From assembly GCA_046346665.1 (NCBI GenBank), contig JAXMHQ010000004.1, positions 62,001-126,000 of the forward strand: DNA of 64,000 nt, read 5' to 3'. This document shows positions 52,738 through 61,005 of the stretch, in pieces. Position numbers and translations under genes: made by a program. The DNA comes from JAXMHQ01 sp046346665 (GTDB taxonomy: Bacteria > Verrucomicrobiota > Verrucomicrobiia > Limisphaerales > JAXMHQ01). The first letter of the stretch is position 1. Each line of letters starts with the position of its first letter. Below the pieces are notes generated by a model that was not told the origin of the DNA, searched no databases, and saw only the letters and a list, made by a program, of their open reading frames with translations.

Positions 52738-53676
52738 TCAATCCGGACACAACGTCCAGGTTGAATCGGGATCGTAAGCCTTGATTTTTCGGACGGCTTT
52801 CGTGGTCTCTTTCCCGAGGTCCTTCTGGTACACCCTGCCCTGTTGGTTCACGATAAACGTCATGATTCCGCTCTGACCCCATTCGGCGGGCCATGCGACC
52901 AGGGCGAATCCCGCGATCATGTGGCCGTTGATGATGTAATCGTATTTCCCGCCCGGCGCATGTTTTCCCTGCCGGGTCAGGATGCGGAAGAAGTATCCGT
53001 GGAACGGCTCTGCGCCGGGATGAATGCCCTGGGGCTGCGTCTCGTATCCCTCGGCCTGCGCATTGGCGGCGAGCGGTCCGAACGGGCTGATTTCGCCATC
53101 GAGATCGGGCGGCCAGTAAAGTCCGTCCTTCAATCCAGGGCGGCTGCGCAATCGCTGGGCGAACTCGAGTACATCGTTCCCTTTATGATCCTCGGCGGAA
53201 TATTCCTTCTGGGCCTGGACATATTGCCGCATGACTTCGATGGTTTGAAGTTCGTTCTGCCCGATGCGGCGATTGAGCAACTCCTCTTTTCCGGCCTCGG
53301 TGTCGAAGTGCCATTGATCCCCCAGCCTTACGAGCGGGATTGGGAAAGGCCAAAGGTCACGGCCGAGTTCGAGAACGACATTGGAGGATGAGCGCCAGTC
53401 CAGCGCATTTGTTTCGCTCAAAGCCGCGGCGAACGTGTTGAATTCGTTTGTGGCCTGAACACGATCAGGATTCTCCAGGTCCCGAATGGCCGGGCCGAAA
53501 ATGGTGCGCAAGGCTTCGCCGCTCTTGGAATCCATCGCCGATTGCAGGGCCGCGACGGCCGCTTGCGGGGATTCGAACTCCCTGCCCATGGAAACCGGCG
53601 CGGGAGCTTCCCCTGCGACGCAATTCATCGCAGCGCCGATGCTGAGGATCAAAATTAAATTCGTTTTCATATCCAA
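52738..53676 (-). CDS. DUF2950 exported protein
   Basis: The protein has 312 residues from MDMKTNLILILSIGAAMNCVAGEAPAP; the second Met is an alternative start. The signal peptide ends about VAGEA. FESPQAAVAALQSAMDSKSGEALRTIFGPA and PFHGYFFRILTRQGKHAPGGKYDYIINGHMIAGFALVAWPAEWGQSGIMTFIVNQQGRVYQKDLG are hallmark DUF2950 blocks. Its function is unknown. DUF2950 and DUF3300 genes are commonly neighbours, as here. Confidence 0.9.
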   Translation of the reverse strand: MDMKTNLILILSIGAAMNCVAGEAPAPVSMGREFESPQAAVAALQSAMDSKSGEALRTIFGPAIRDLENPDRVQATNEFNTFAAALSETNALDWRSSSNVVLELGRDLWPFPIPLVRLGDQWHFDTEAGKEELLNRRIGQNELQTIEVMRQYVQAQKEYSAEDHKGNDVLEFAQRLRSRPGLKDGLYWPPDLDGEISPFGPLAANAQAEGYETQPQGIHPGAEPFHGYFFRILTRQGKHAPGGKYDYIINGHMIAGFALVAWPAEWGQSGIMTFIVNQQGRVYQKDLGKETTKAVRKIKAYDPDSTWTLCPD

Positions 53677-53751
53677 TCTTTTTTCACTGGGAGGGCCGGC
53701 GTTCCCGCCGTCCCCATCTTCACGGCAACCAGCAGTCGCTGCCCCGATGAG

Positions 53752-55155
53752 TCAGCGTCGGCGTCCTCCCCCGACATTTCCGCCGCCGCGGCTGACTGCG
53801 CCGCGATTGCTGTAGTCGCGGGCGGCAGCCCCGTTATTGATACCATTGAAGGCATTGTTGTTGACCGGGACCGAAGGGGCTGCGGTCGGTGCTGACGGGA
53901 CGGCCGGGCGCTGGGCTGCCGGTTGCTGGACAGGCTGCGCTGGCCGGACCGGCTGGGCAGGAGCCTGGTAGGCGGGTTGGTTGACCGCGGGCCGCCCCGG
54001 CGCGGGATTGCCGCCGTAAGCGGGCTGGGGGTTGGCTCGATTTACGGGCGGAACGGTGCCTGTCGTGGGACGTGTGGTTGGAACCGGTTGACTTTGCCAG
54101 CCCCTCGATTCCGCGATTCTCGGATTGGGAGCGGCCGAATTATAATTTTGCCGCCGGGCTTCGTCGGGCCGCCATTGACGGGCGGGCTGGGTGGAAGCGA
54201 TCGGCGCGCCGCTATAGCCGGGCTGAGCGGGATACGGGGTCGGCCTGGGGCGATCGATGCTGCCCGGCGGCGGATAGCCCGGGGGCCGATAACCGGGTGG
54301 CGGCGGGCGGTAACCCGGGGGCGGATGGTAAGGCGGCGGCCGGCAGCCGGGCGGCGGCGGGTAATACGGCGGATGCGCCCCGCCGCCCCAGATGACAAAT
54401 CCCCCGCCCCCGACCCAGACGCCGCCGTAATACCAGTCACAATTATTCGCAATGGCGGCGCCGATGGCGATGCCGGCGCCGAATCGGATGAGCGGCGTCA
54501 GGGGGTTCACGTAAACGGGGTCGGCGATATAGACCACGGAAGAGTAATCGGGGACGTAGATGACCTGCGGATCCGCCGGTTGGATTTCAACGACGGTGTT
54601 CGTGACGTAGACGACTTGCTGGGCGTACGTGCGTTCGACAACGGCGTTGGTGACGACGACGGTTTGTTCGGCGGTGGTCTTGAGGACGCCGGAGGCGCGG
54701 GCTTCTTCGCGGCGGGCCTGGATGGCGTTCATGAGATCGACCGGTTGATTCACAAAGGACTGGCCGAGTTGAATGGTCCAGGAGAGGTCGTTGTTCATCT
54801 TCTGGATCACGGAAGGAAACCGGGCGATGGCGCGGACGTTGGAATCCCAGGGTTGCTCGTCGAGTTGCGGGAGGTTGTTGGTATTCTCGACGAAGCGGGC
54901 GGCCTGGACGATTTCCAGCGGGTAAGCGGATGCGGGCAGAAGGATGGCGAGAAGCGGGTCCGGGTAAAGCGCGATGGGAGCAACCAGCTTCATGAGTTCG
55001 TCCTGGCCGAGTTTGGGGCTGGCCGCGGGTGGAGCGGCGGCGGAAGTCGGGGCGGGCGCCACGTAAACGGGCGGTTGCTCCTGGGCTTGGGTTGACGAGC
55101 AAGCGATGAACGTTGCGCCGAGAATCACCGGAAGCCAGCATTTTTGAAGTTTCAT
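53752..55155 (-). CDS. DUF3300 exported protein with proline-rich C-terminus
   Basis: The start at 55155 has a good ribosome site (GGAGG) and gives 467 residues. The upstream frame lacks a signal peptide. The signal peptide/lipobox-like N-terminus is MKLQKCWLPVILGATFIACSS. DUF3300 covers about 50-245: LVAPIALYPDPLLAILLPASAYPLEIVQAARFV, PQVIYVPDYSSVVYI. A Pro/Gly/Tyr repeat region (PPPGYRPPPPGYRPP) then runs to a low-complexity end. It is likely envelope-associated and pairs with the DUF2950 gene downstream. Confidence 0.92.
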   Translation of the reverse strand: MKLQKCWLPVILGATFIACSSTQAQEQPPVYVAPAPTSAAAPPAASPKLGQDELMKLVAPIALYPDPLLAILLPASAYPLEIVQAARFVENTNNLPQLDEQPWDSNVRAIARFPSVIQKMNNDLSWTIQLGQSFVNQPVDLMNAIQARREEARASGVLKTTAEQTVVVTNAVVERTYAQQVVYVTNTVVEIQPADPQVIYVPDYSSVVYIADPVYVNPLTPLIRFGAGIAIGAAIANNCDWYYGGVWVGGGGFVIWGGGAHPPYYPPPPGCRPPPYHPPPGYRPPPPGYRPPGYPPPGSIDRPRPTPYPAQPGYSGAPIASTQPARQWRPDEARRQNYNSAAPNPRIAESRGWQSQPVPTTRPTTGTVPPVNRANPQPAYGGNPAPGRPAVNQPAYQAPAQPVRPAQPVQQPAAQRPAVPSAPTAAPSVPVNNNAFNGINNGAAARDYSNRGAVSRGGGNVGGGRRR

Positions 55156-55290
55156 AAATTCAACCCTCCGAACACCGGCAATGCTGACAAGGCAGGTGCG
55201 GGAAAGCAATGAACAAATGAAGCTGGGGGCGCGCGGGACGGGGCCCCTCCCGGGGAGGGACCGCATCCTTGCGGTCCCCATTAAATCCGA

Positions 55291-55755
55291 TCAATTCAGA
55301 CTTTTCGCGATTTTATCGAGGAGATTCTGGTAGGGGCGGCTGCGCATGTTGGAAACTGCGACTTCGTCCTGCATGAACTCGTCGTTGCCGCCGGAGACCA
55401 TGTAGGCTTTGCACTGGATGCGGATGGCGCCGCCGGAGAGCGGGACGAACTGGACACGGACGCGGTTGATGGTTTGGGCGCCGGCCTGCGTATCGACGAG
55501 TCCGGCGCGGGCGATGGTGGTGGCGCGGGAGGCTTCCTTTTCGAAGACCATCTGGGCTTCGCCGGTGACACGGCCGCGGTAACCGTCGGCTTCGAAGACT
55601 TTCGCGGTGGCTTCGGCGACTTGTTGAGGGCTGTGGTCGGTGATGACCACGGAAGCGAAGCTGGCCGAAGCGGGGCCGCTGAATGATTTGCAGCCGGGAG
55701 TTGCGAAAGCCAGGAGGAGCAGGCAACTGAAGAGGGCGAGGCGCTGGATCATCAT
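55291..55755 (-). CDS. Small lipoprotein of unknown function
   Basis: The protein has 154 residues. The lipobox is in LLLLAFATPGCKSF. The rest is predicted alpha/beta: SFASVVITDHSPQQVAEATAKVFEADGYRGRV, MVFEKEASRATTIARAGLV and RIQCKAYMV. No named family is recognised. Confidence 0.75.
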   Translation of the reverse strand: MMIQRLALFSCLLLLAFATPGCKSFSGPASASFASVVITDHSPQQVAEATAKVFEADGYRGRVTGEAQMVFEKEASRATTIARAGLVDTQAGAQTINRVRVQFVPLSGGAIRIQCKAYMVSGGNDEFMQDEVAVSNMRSRPYQNLLDKIAKSLN

Positions 55756-55813
55756 GCGCCTGATGATCGGGAATCCGCCTTCGGAGTCAAGCCAAGCGGT
55801 CCCGGAAAAGCGA

Positions 55814-55839
55814 ACGGGCCTGGATTGCTCCAGGCCCGT
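55814..55839 (-). terminator. Intrinsic terminator after pilin-like gene 2
   Basis: ACGGGCCTGGA and TCCAGGCCCGT form a perfect 11-bp stem with a TTGC loop. It ends 21 bases past the stop of the gene at 55861-56253. The following run on the minus strand is only moderately T-rich. Confidence 0.75.
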
Positions 55840-55860
55840 TTCATGAAAATGACCGACGAC

Positions 55861-56253
55861 TTATTGCAGCTGGGCCGCGTGGGTCGTGGCGTTGTAGTTA
55901 TTGTCCGAAGGAGCGGTGCCGACGGTGCCGATGGTGTAGCCGGCGCCGGCCGTCTTCGTGGAATTGATCGTGCAGTAGAGGTTGTTCACCGAACCGGCGC
56001 TGCCGCGGCCGAGATACGGGGTGATGGCGGCCAGGTCGGGGCTGTCCGAAGCCTGCTTGCCGTTTTCCAGCGCCCACTGCTGCTTGGCGCCGTCAATCTG
56101 GCGCAGATTGTTGATGCAAACGTTGGTTTGCGAGGTCTGACGGGCGCGCACGAAGTTCGGGATCGCGATCGCAGCCAGGAGACCGATGATCGCCACGACG
56201 ATCATGATTTCGACGAGGGTGAAACCTGCCTTGCGGGAGACTTTCATTTTCAT
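55861..56253 (-). CDS. Type IV pilin-like protein, tandem copy 2
   Basis: The start at 56253 (AAGGT ribosome site) gives 130 residues. The prepilin leader MKMKVSRKAG ends before FTLVEIMIVVAIIGLLAAIAIPNF, with Glu at position +5 of the mature protein. The soluble part is INNLRQIDGAKQQWALENGKQASDSPDLAAITPYLGRGS. This short pseudopilin type is abundant in Verrucomicrobiota. It is nearly identical in protein to the next gene. No assembly or peptidase genes are nearby. Confidence 0.92.
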   Translation of the reverse strand: MKMKVSRKAGFTLVEIMIVVAIIGLLAAIAIPNFVRARQTSQTNVCINNLRQIDGAKQQWALENGKQASDSPDLAAITPYLGRGSAGSVNNLYCTINSTKTAGAGYTIGTVGTAPSDNNYNATTHAAQLQ

Positions 56254-56446
56254 ACAACTATTGACCTTTCGTTTCATACGGCGTGAACAAGGCAGCGGAC
56301 GGTTTTCGATTAAGACGGTTCCGTTCACTTATTGCCCGCTGCCAACCGTGCTGGGGAATAAGCAATCAGGGTGCCAGCTTTCAACCTCCCCGCCCTGCCC
56401 CGTCCCGCCAAGTTATTGATTTCCTGCATGCCTGCCTAAAATGAAA

Positions 56447-56470
56447 CAGGCCCGGTTTAAGCCGGGCCTG
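56447..56470 (-). terminator. Intrinsic terminator after pilin-like gene 1
   Basis: CAGGCCCGG and CCGGGCCTG form a 9-bp stem, followed on the minus strand by TTTCATTTTA. It separates the tandem pilin genes into two transcription units. Confidence 0.8.
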
Positions 56471-56494
56471 TCCGATTCAGTGCGAACAGTTCGC

Positions 56495-56887
56495 TTACTG
56501 CAGCTGGGCAGCGTGCGTCGTCGCGTTGTAATTGTTGTCAGACGGAGCCGTGCCGACCGCGCCGATTGTGTAACCGGAACCGGCCGTCTTGGTCGCGTCG
56601 ATGGTGCAATACAGATTATTCACCGAACCGGCGCTGCCGCGACCCAGGTAAGGCGTGATCGCCGCCAGGTCCGGAGTGTCGGTGGCCTGCTTGCCGTTCT
56701 CCAGCGCCCACTGCTGCTTGGCGCCGTCGATCTGACGCAAATTGTTGATACAGACATTGGTTTGCGAGGTCTGGCGAGCCCGGACAAAGTTCGGAATCGC
56801 AATCGCCGCGAGCAAACCGATGATCGCCACAACAATCATGATTTCCACCAGTGTGAAACCCGCTTTCGGGGACATTTTAATCTTCAT
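56495..56887 (-). CDS. Type IV pilin-like protein, tandem copy 1
   Basis: The start at 56887 (MKIKMSPKAGFTLVEIM) gives 130 residues, with an AAAGG ribosome site. The protein differs from copy 2 at only about ten positions, mainly in the leader and near TDTPDL and IDATKTAGSG. Silent codon positions differ often between the two genes. It has its own terminator. It is exported by a type IV pilus or type II secretion-like machine encoded elsewhere. Confidence 0.92.
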   Translation of the reverse strand: MKIKMSPKAGFTLVEIMIVVAIIGLLAAIAIPNFVRARQTSQTNVCINNLRQIDGAKQQWALENGKQATDTPDLAAITPYLGRGSAGSVNNLYCTIDATKTAGSGYTIGAVGTAPSDNNYNATTHAAQLQ

Positions 56888-57317
56888 TGTTTTGCCTTTC
56901 TGTTGCGGCACAGCCGGTTTGCCCAAGGACTTTCGTAATTATGTTTATAATGACGGTTTTCTGTTTAGTCCTCAACCGCGAACTTGCCGTGTCGACTCTG
57001 CAAAGCATGGCGGATACCAAGACCATGCCCTACCCGAATGTTCCAACACCGGGAATCCACGGTGGTTTCGATGAGAAATTCTTTTGATGGCTATAGTCGT
57101 CACTTTACTTTAACGTCTTGAATGCTATCCGTGTCCCGTTTCTGGAATGCAGTGCCTAGAAACGCCGCTAAAAAGAGGCACCCGCGAACAGACGCGAATG
57201 CGTTGGCCAATCAGGGAGTTCGCGTCTGTTGGCGTCCATTCGCGGTTCCAGTCTTTCACAGCCCAGGCAAATCGTTTTGATCGTTTTGTGGTTATCGGGT
57301 ATCGAATACGCACGGAA
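56888..57317. other. Intergenic region between divergent pilin-like and subtilase genes
   Basis: It holds no supported gene. AT-richer DNA at 56930-57130 probably contains the promoters. An inverted word-repeat pair (GCGAACAGACGCGAATG near 57184 and TTCGCGTCTGTTGGCGTCC near 57219) lies in front of the subtilase gene. Confidence 0.5.
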
Positions 57318-58679
57318 ATGAATCGCGACTATCTTTGGATCCTGGTGGTGGCGGCTTTCTGTTTTTGCGCCGGGCCGGTGGCGGCGGGGAATTCGTTGCA
57401 TTGGAGCGCCGACCGCAGCCGCGTGAGCGCGGATATCCAGTCGGAGGAATTACCGGGGGTGTTGCAGCAAATTTCGGAGGCGACGGGCTGGCAGGTTTTT
57501 CTCGAGCCGGACACGCGGCGGGATGTTTCGGCGAAGTTCAAGGATTTGTCTCCCGGCGACGGGTTGCGGCTGCTGTTGGGCCAACTGAACTTCGCGCTGG
57601 TGCCGCGCACCAACGCGCCCCCTGCCCTGTTCGTTTTTCGAACGACGCAGGCGCGCGCCACGCAATTGATCCAGCCGTCGAAATCGTCGAAGGGCGCCCG
57701 GGTGATTCCCAACGAACTCATCGTGCGCGTCAAGCCCGGCGTCAACATCGACGAACTCGCCCGCAAACTGGGAGCGAAAGTCACCGGCCGCATCGACGCG
57801 TTGAACACCTACCGTCTCGAATTCGCCGACGAAGCCTCCGCCAAGGCCGCGCGCGATTCGCTCAGCAGCAATTCCGACGTGCTCGGGATCGATTCGAATT
57901 ATTCGATCGACCGTCCGCCCCCGCCGGAGTCCGTGAACGGGATTCCTGTGCCGGAGGTGAATTTGCAGTCCAAGGAAAATTCCGGTTCCTGCGAAGTGGT
58001 GGTGGGATTGATCGATACGGCGGTCGGCAGCCTGGGCAGCGGACTCGACAAATTCCTGCTGCCTTCGATCACGGTGCCGGAGACGAGCGGGGCGGCGCCG
58101 ACGGAATTGACGCACGGAACAGCCATGGCGCAGACGATTTTTCAGAACCTGCAGAAATCCACCGGCGGAAAGACGTCGGTAAAAGTTCTCCCGGTGAATG
58201 TGTATGGCAACAACGCGACGGCAAACACGTTCGACATCGGCAACGGCATCTGGCAGGCCAGCCAGCGCGGGGCGAACGTGTTCAACCTGAGCCTCGGCGG
58301 AACGGGCGACAGTCCTTTCCTGCACGGCATGATCACGGGTTTGAGCCAGAAGGGATCGGTCTTCTTCAGCGCGGCGGGAAACGAGCCGGTGACGACTCCC
58401 ACGTATCCGGCGGCGTATTCCGAGGTCGTCGCGGTGACAGCCAGCGATCCTTCGGGCCAGCTCGCAGCTTACGCGAACCGCGGCAGTTTCGTGTCCATCA
58501 TGGAACCCGGCACCAGCATCGTCACGTTCGGCGGCCAGTCCTACGCGGTGATTGGCACGTCCACGGCCACCGCGTTTGCCACGGGCATGGCGGCGGGCAT
58601 GGCGGACGCCGGCGGCGAATGTCCGGCGAAGGTGATCCCCACCCTCCGATCCAAATTCGGTGTGAGCCTTGGGCAGTAG
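57318..58679 (+). CDS. Exported subtilisin-family (S8) protease with N-terminal STN-like domain
   Basis: The start at 57318 (MNRDYLWILVVAAFCFCAGPVAAG) gives 453 residues; upstream in-frame Mets precede the signal peptide. Residues about 30-95 resemble a secretin/TonB short N-terminal domain (ADIQSEELPGVLQQISEATGWQVFLEP). A fervidolysin-type propeptide follows (VIPNELIVRVKPGVNIDELARKLGA...TYRLEF). The peptidase has D233 in GLIDTAVG, H266 in LTHGTAM, oxyanion Asn in SAAGNEP and S415 in IGTSTATAF. The triad is intact. No autotransporter or sorting tail is present. Confidence 0.88.
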   Translation: MNRDYLWILVVAAFCFCAGPVAAGNSLHWSADRSRVSADIQSEELPGVLQQISEATGWQVFLEPDTRRDVSAKFKDLSPGDGLRLLLGQLNFALVPRTNAPPALFVFRTTQARATQLIQPSKSSKGARVIPNELIVRVKPGVNIDELARKLGAKVTGRIDALNTYRLEFADEASAKAARDSLSSNSDVLGIDSNYSIDRPPPPESVNGIPVPEVNLQSKENSGSCEVVVGLIDTAVGSLGSGLDKFLLPSITVPETSGAAPTELTHGTAMAQTIFQNLQKSTGGKTSVKVLPVNVYGNNATANTFDIGNGIWQASQRGANVFNLSLGGTGDSPFLHGMITGLSQKGSVFFSAAGNEPVTTPTYPAAYSEVVAVTASDPSGQLAAYANRGSFVSIMEPGTSIVTFGGQSYAVIGTSTATAFATGMAAGMADAGGECPAKVIPTLRSKFGVSLGQ

Positions 58680-58691
58680 AAAGAGGTTTGA

Positions 58692-58835
58692 CCACGGATG
58701 AACACGGATGGACACGGATAACTGCAAGGCTTGACGCGGATTGACGCGAATTGCCGCTAATTTTTCTGAAAGGAATTCCCGAGAATTCGCGTCCAGTCCG
58801 GCCGTTATCCGTGTCCATCCGTGTTCATCCGTGGT
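58692..58835. repeat. Perfect 32-bp inverted repeat of ACACGGAT words between convergent genes
   Basis: 58692-58723 and 58804-58835 are exact reverse complements built from CACGGATGAACACGGATGG-type words. An 80-base spacer carries a TTGACGCGGATTGACGCG word run. The right arm touches the stop codon of the TPR gene. It could form a long hairpin that stops transcription from both sides. Confidence 0.8.
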
Positions 58836-60805
58836 TACAATCCCTTCAAGGCAGCCTGGATATCCGGGTTGTCGGGTTGAAGTTTCAGGGCCGTCTTTAG
58901 CTCAGCGGTCGCCTCCGCCTTCTGGCCGGAGCGAGCCATCAGGAGGCCCAGTTTGAAGTGGGCTTCTGGAAGGTTAGGCAGGTGGAGCAGGATCTCGCGC
59001 CACTGGGCGATGGCTTCGTTCAACCGATTCGCGGCGGTCAATGCGTTTGCCAGGTTGATGCGCGCCTGGAGATTTCCGGGCTGCAACGCGATGGCCTGCC
59101 GGTAACGCTGCATCGCGCCTTCCAGATCGCCCCCCTGCTCCAGCGCGCGGCCCAGGTTGTTGCAGGCATCGGCGTTCTTCGGATCCAGCCGGACCGCCTC
59201 CGCGAACTCCCGCCGGGCGTCGTCCATCCGACCCATCATCGCGTAGACCGCGCCGAGATTGCTGTGCAACAAGGCGCTGTCAGGAGCGATGCGAAGCGCC
59301 GATTGAAACCAGCGGAGCGCATCGTCCAGCCTTCCCTGCCCGGCGGCGATCTGGCCAAGGTTGATCATGGGGCGGACGAAATCGGGATTCAGGCGATGCG
59401 AAATCTCGTATTGCTCAACCGCCTCGCGGTCGCGCCCGGCGGCGGCCAGGGCGACCCCGAGATCGAAGTGCGCCAGGTAATTGTTTTCCGTGACGCTGAT
59501 GGCGCGACTGAACAACGCGGCGCTGTTCCGCCAGAACTGAAGTTGGTATCGCGTCTGCCAGGCGCACGCCCCCAGGGCGAAGCCGAGGACGATGCCGGCG
59601 GCGAACTGAGCTTTGCGCCGATTTGAGACCAGGTCCGTGACCGCCCAGGCAACGACAATGAACAAACCGATGTAGGGAAAATACGTGTAACGATCCGCCA
59701 TGGCCTGTGCGCCGACCTGCAGGATGCCGATGACCGGCACCAGCGTGATGAGGAACCACAACCATCCCGTCACAGGATAACCCCGGCGCCAGGAGGCGAA
59801 AGCCAGCACGGTGAGCAGTGCGATCAGCAAGGCGGATCCGGCAATCCACAGCATCGGCCAATGTCCCGGGTGGGGATAAATGATGGCCAGGCGGGTGGGC
59901 CAGATGAATTCGGCGAGATACCGGGCCACCGACACCACCGCGTTCGCCAGTCGGGCGCTGAGCGGCAGGCCCGACAGGTCGGCCACCGCGCCGCCGTGTT
60001 TCTGGGCGATGACTGTGATGACGCAGGACATTGCGCTCAGGACGAAGAACGGAATTTTCTCGATCACGAGCGTCCGGAGCCGCTGCGGAAACGCGGCGTT
60101 GCCTGCGAATCTGCCCAAGGGCCAGAAGTCCAGAAGCAGCAGGATCAGCGGGAGTGTGACGAGCATGGGCTTACTCAGTAGACTCAGCGCGAAGAGACCA
60201 GTCGAGAGCCCACTGTCGAGGGTCGAGAGCCGGAATGACGATATCGAGTGCTCCGGCCCCCGACTCTCGACTTTCGACCCTCGACTGCCTTTCACATAAG
60301 CCATGATCGCCAGCAGCCCGAAAAACGTGCTCAACACATCCTTGCGTTCCGAGATCCAGGCGACGGATTCGACGTGGGCCGGGTGGAGGGCAAACAACGC
60401 GGCCACGGCGGCGCTGGGGGCCATTCGACGGGTGCAGGATTGGAGGAGCACGAACAGCAGCACGGAATTTCCGGCATGCAGGAGAAGGTTCACCCAATGC
60501 GGGCCGGCCGGGCCCGGGCCGAACAACTCGGCGTCCAGCATGTGCGACAGCCAGGTGACCGGGTGCCAGTTGCTGCGATGAAAAGTCTGGAAAGCCCAGG
60601 CGACACCCTGCGTCGTGATGCCGGCCAGCACCTGTGGATTTCCGCTGACGTAATCCGGGTCGTCGATGCCCACAAAATCGCATCGGGTCACCGGCCAAAA
60701 AACAAGCATCGTGGCAAAAACAATCACGAAACAGACCAGGAGCCGCGTTCCGCGGGATTCGTTGTCCGGAGAAGGCGCGGGTGACGGTGATGGATTGGAT
60801 GACAT
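58835..60805 (-). CDS. Multi-spanning membrane protein with C-terminal TPR domain (TMTC-like)
   Basis: The protein has 656 residues. About ten membrane helices lie in residues 20-420, with family blocks FVGIDDPDYVSGNPQV, FHRSNWHPVTWLSHMLD, LFALHPAHVESVAWISERKDVLS and ADRYTYFPYIGLFI. At least six TPR units follow at about 440-655 (AHFDLGVALAAAGRDREAVEQYEIS, NLGRALEQGGDLEGAMQRYRQAI). The fold is GT-C-like, and the function in bacteria is unknown. Residues 172-203 are an in-frame insertion encoded by a heptamer repeat. Confidence 0.88.
   Translation of the reverse strand: MSSNPSPSPAPSPDNESRGTRLLVCFVIVFATMLVFWPVTRCDFVGIDDPDYVSGNPQVLAGITTQGVAWAFQTFHRSNWHPVTWLSHMLDAELFGPGPAGPHWVNLLLHAGNSVLLFVLLQSCTRRMAPSAAVAALFALHPAHVESVAWISERKDVLSTFFGLLAIMAYVKGSRGSKVESRGPEHSISSFRLSTLDSGLSTGLFALSLLSKPMLVTLPLILLLLDFWPLGRFAGNAAFPQRLRTLVIEKIPFFVLSAMSCVITVIAQKHGGAVADLSGLPLSARLANAVVSVARYLAEFIWPTRLAIIYPHPGHWPMLWIAGSALLIALLTVLAFASWRRGYPVTGWLWFLITLVPVIGILQVGAQAMADRYTYFPYIGLFIVVAWAVTDLVSNRRKAQFAAGIVLGFALGACAWQTRYQLQFWRNSAALFSRAISVTENNYLAHFDLGVALAAAGRDREAVEQYEISHRLNPDFVRPMINLGQIAAGQGRLDDALRWFQSALRIAPDSALLHSNLGAVYAMMGRMDDARREFAEAVRLDPKNADACNNLGRALEQGGDLEGAMQRYRQAIALQPGNLQARINLANALTAANRLNEAIAQWREILLHLPNLPEAHFKLGLLMARSGQKAEATAELKTALKLQPDNPDIQAALKGL
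60185..60294. repeat. TCGAGRG heptamer arrays inserted in frame within the TPR gene
   Basis: Plus-strand CACTGTCGAGGGTCGAGAG at about 60210-60228 and CTCTCGACTTTCGACCCTCG at about 60264-60283 are opposed arrays of the same heptamer as 19986-20039. In the minus-strand gene they encode GSRGSKVESRGPEHSISS and the following residues between two membrane helices, without breaking the frame. Confidence 0.75.
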
Positions 60806-61005
60806 TTACCTGGCCGGCCGGGCCGCCGGTCTTTTAACAACCAACGGCAAAACAGGCAAACGGGAAATTGTTCACGGAGCGCGGCTGGGTCCCCCAGGAC
60901 CAGCCGCAGAAACGGTCGGTAACCCGCGCACCGGGCAAGTTCGACCGCGCTCGCACTCACCACGTCCCTGCAGCTGATCTTCTAGATACAGCCGCGCTAT
61001 GGGAG

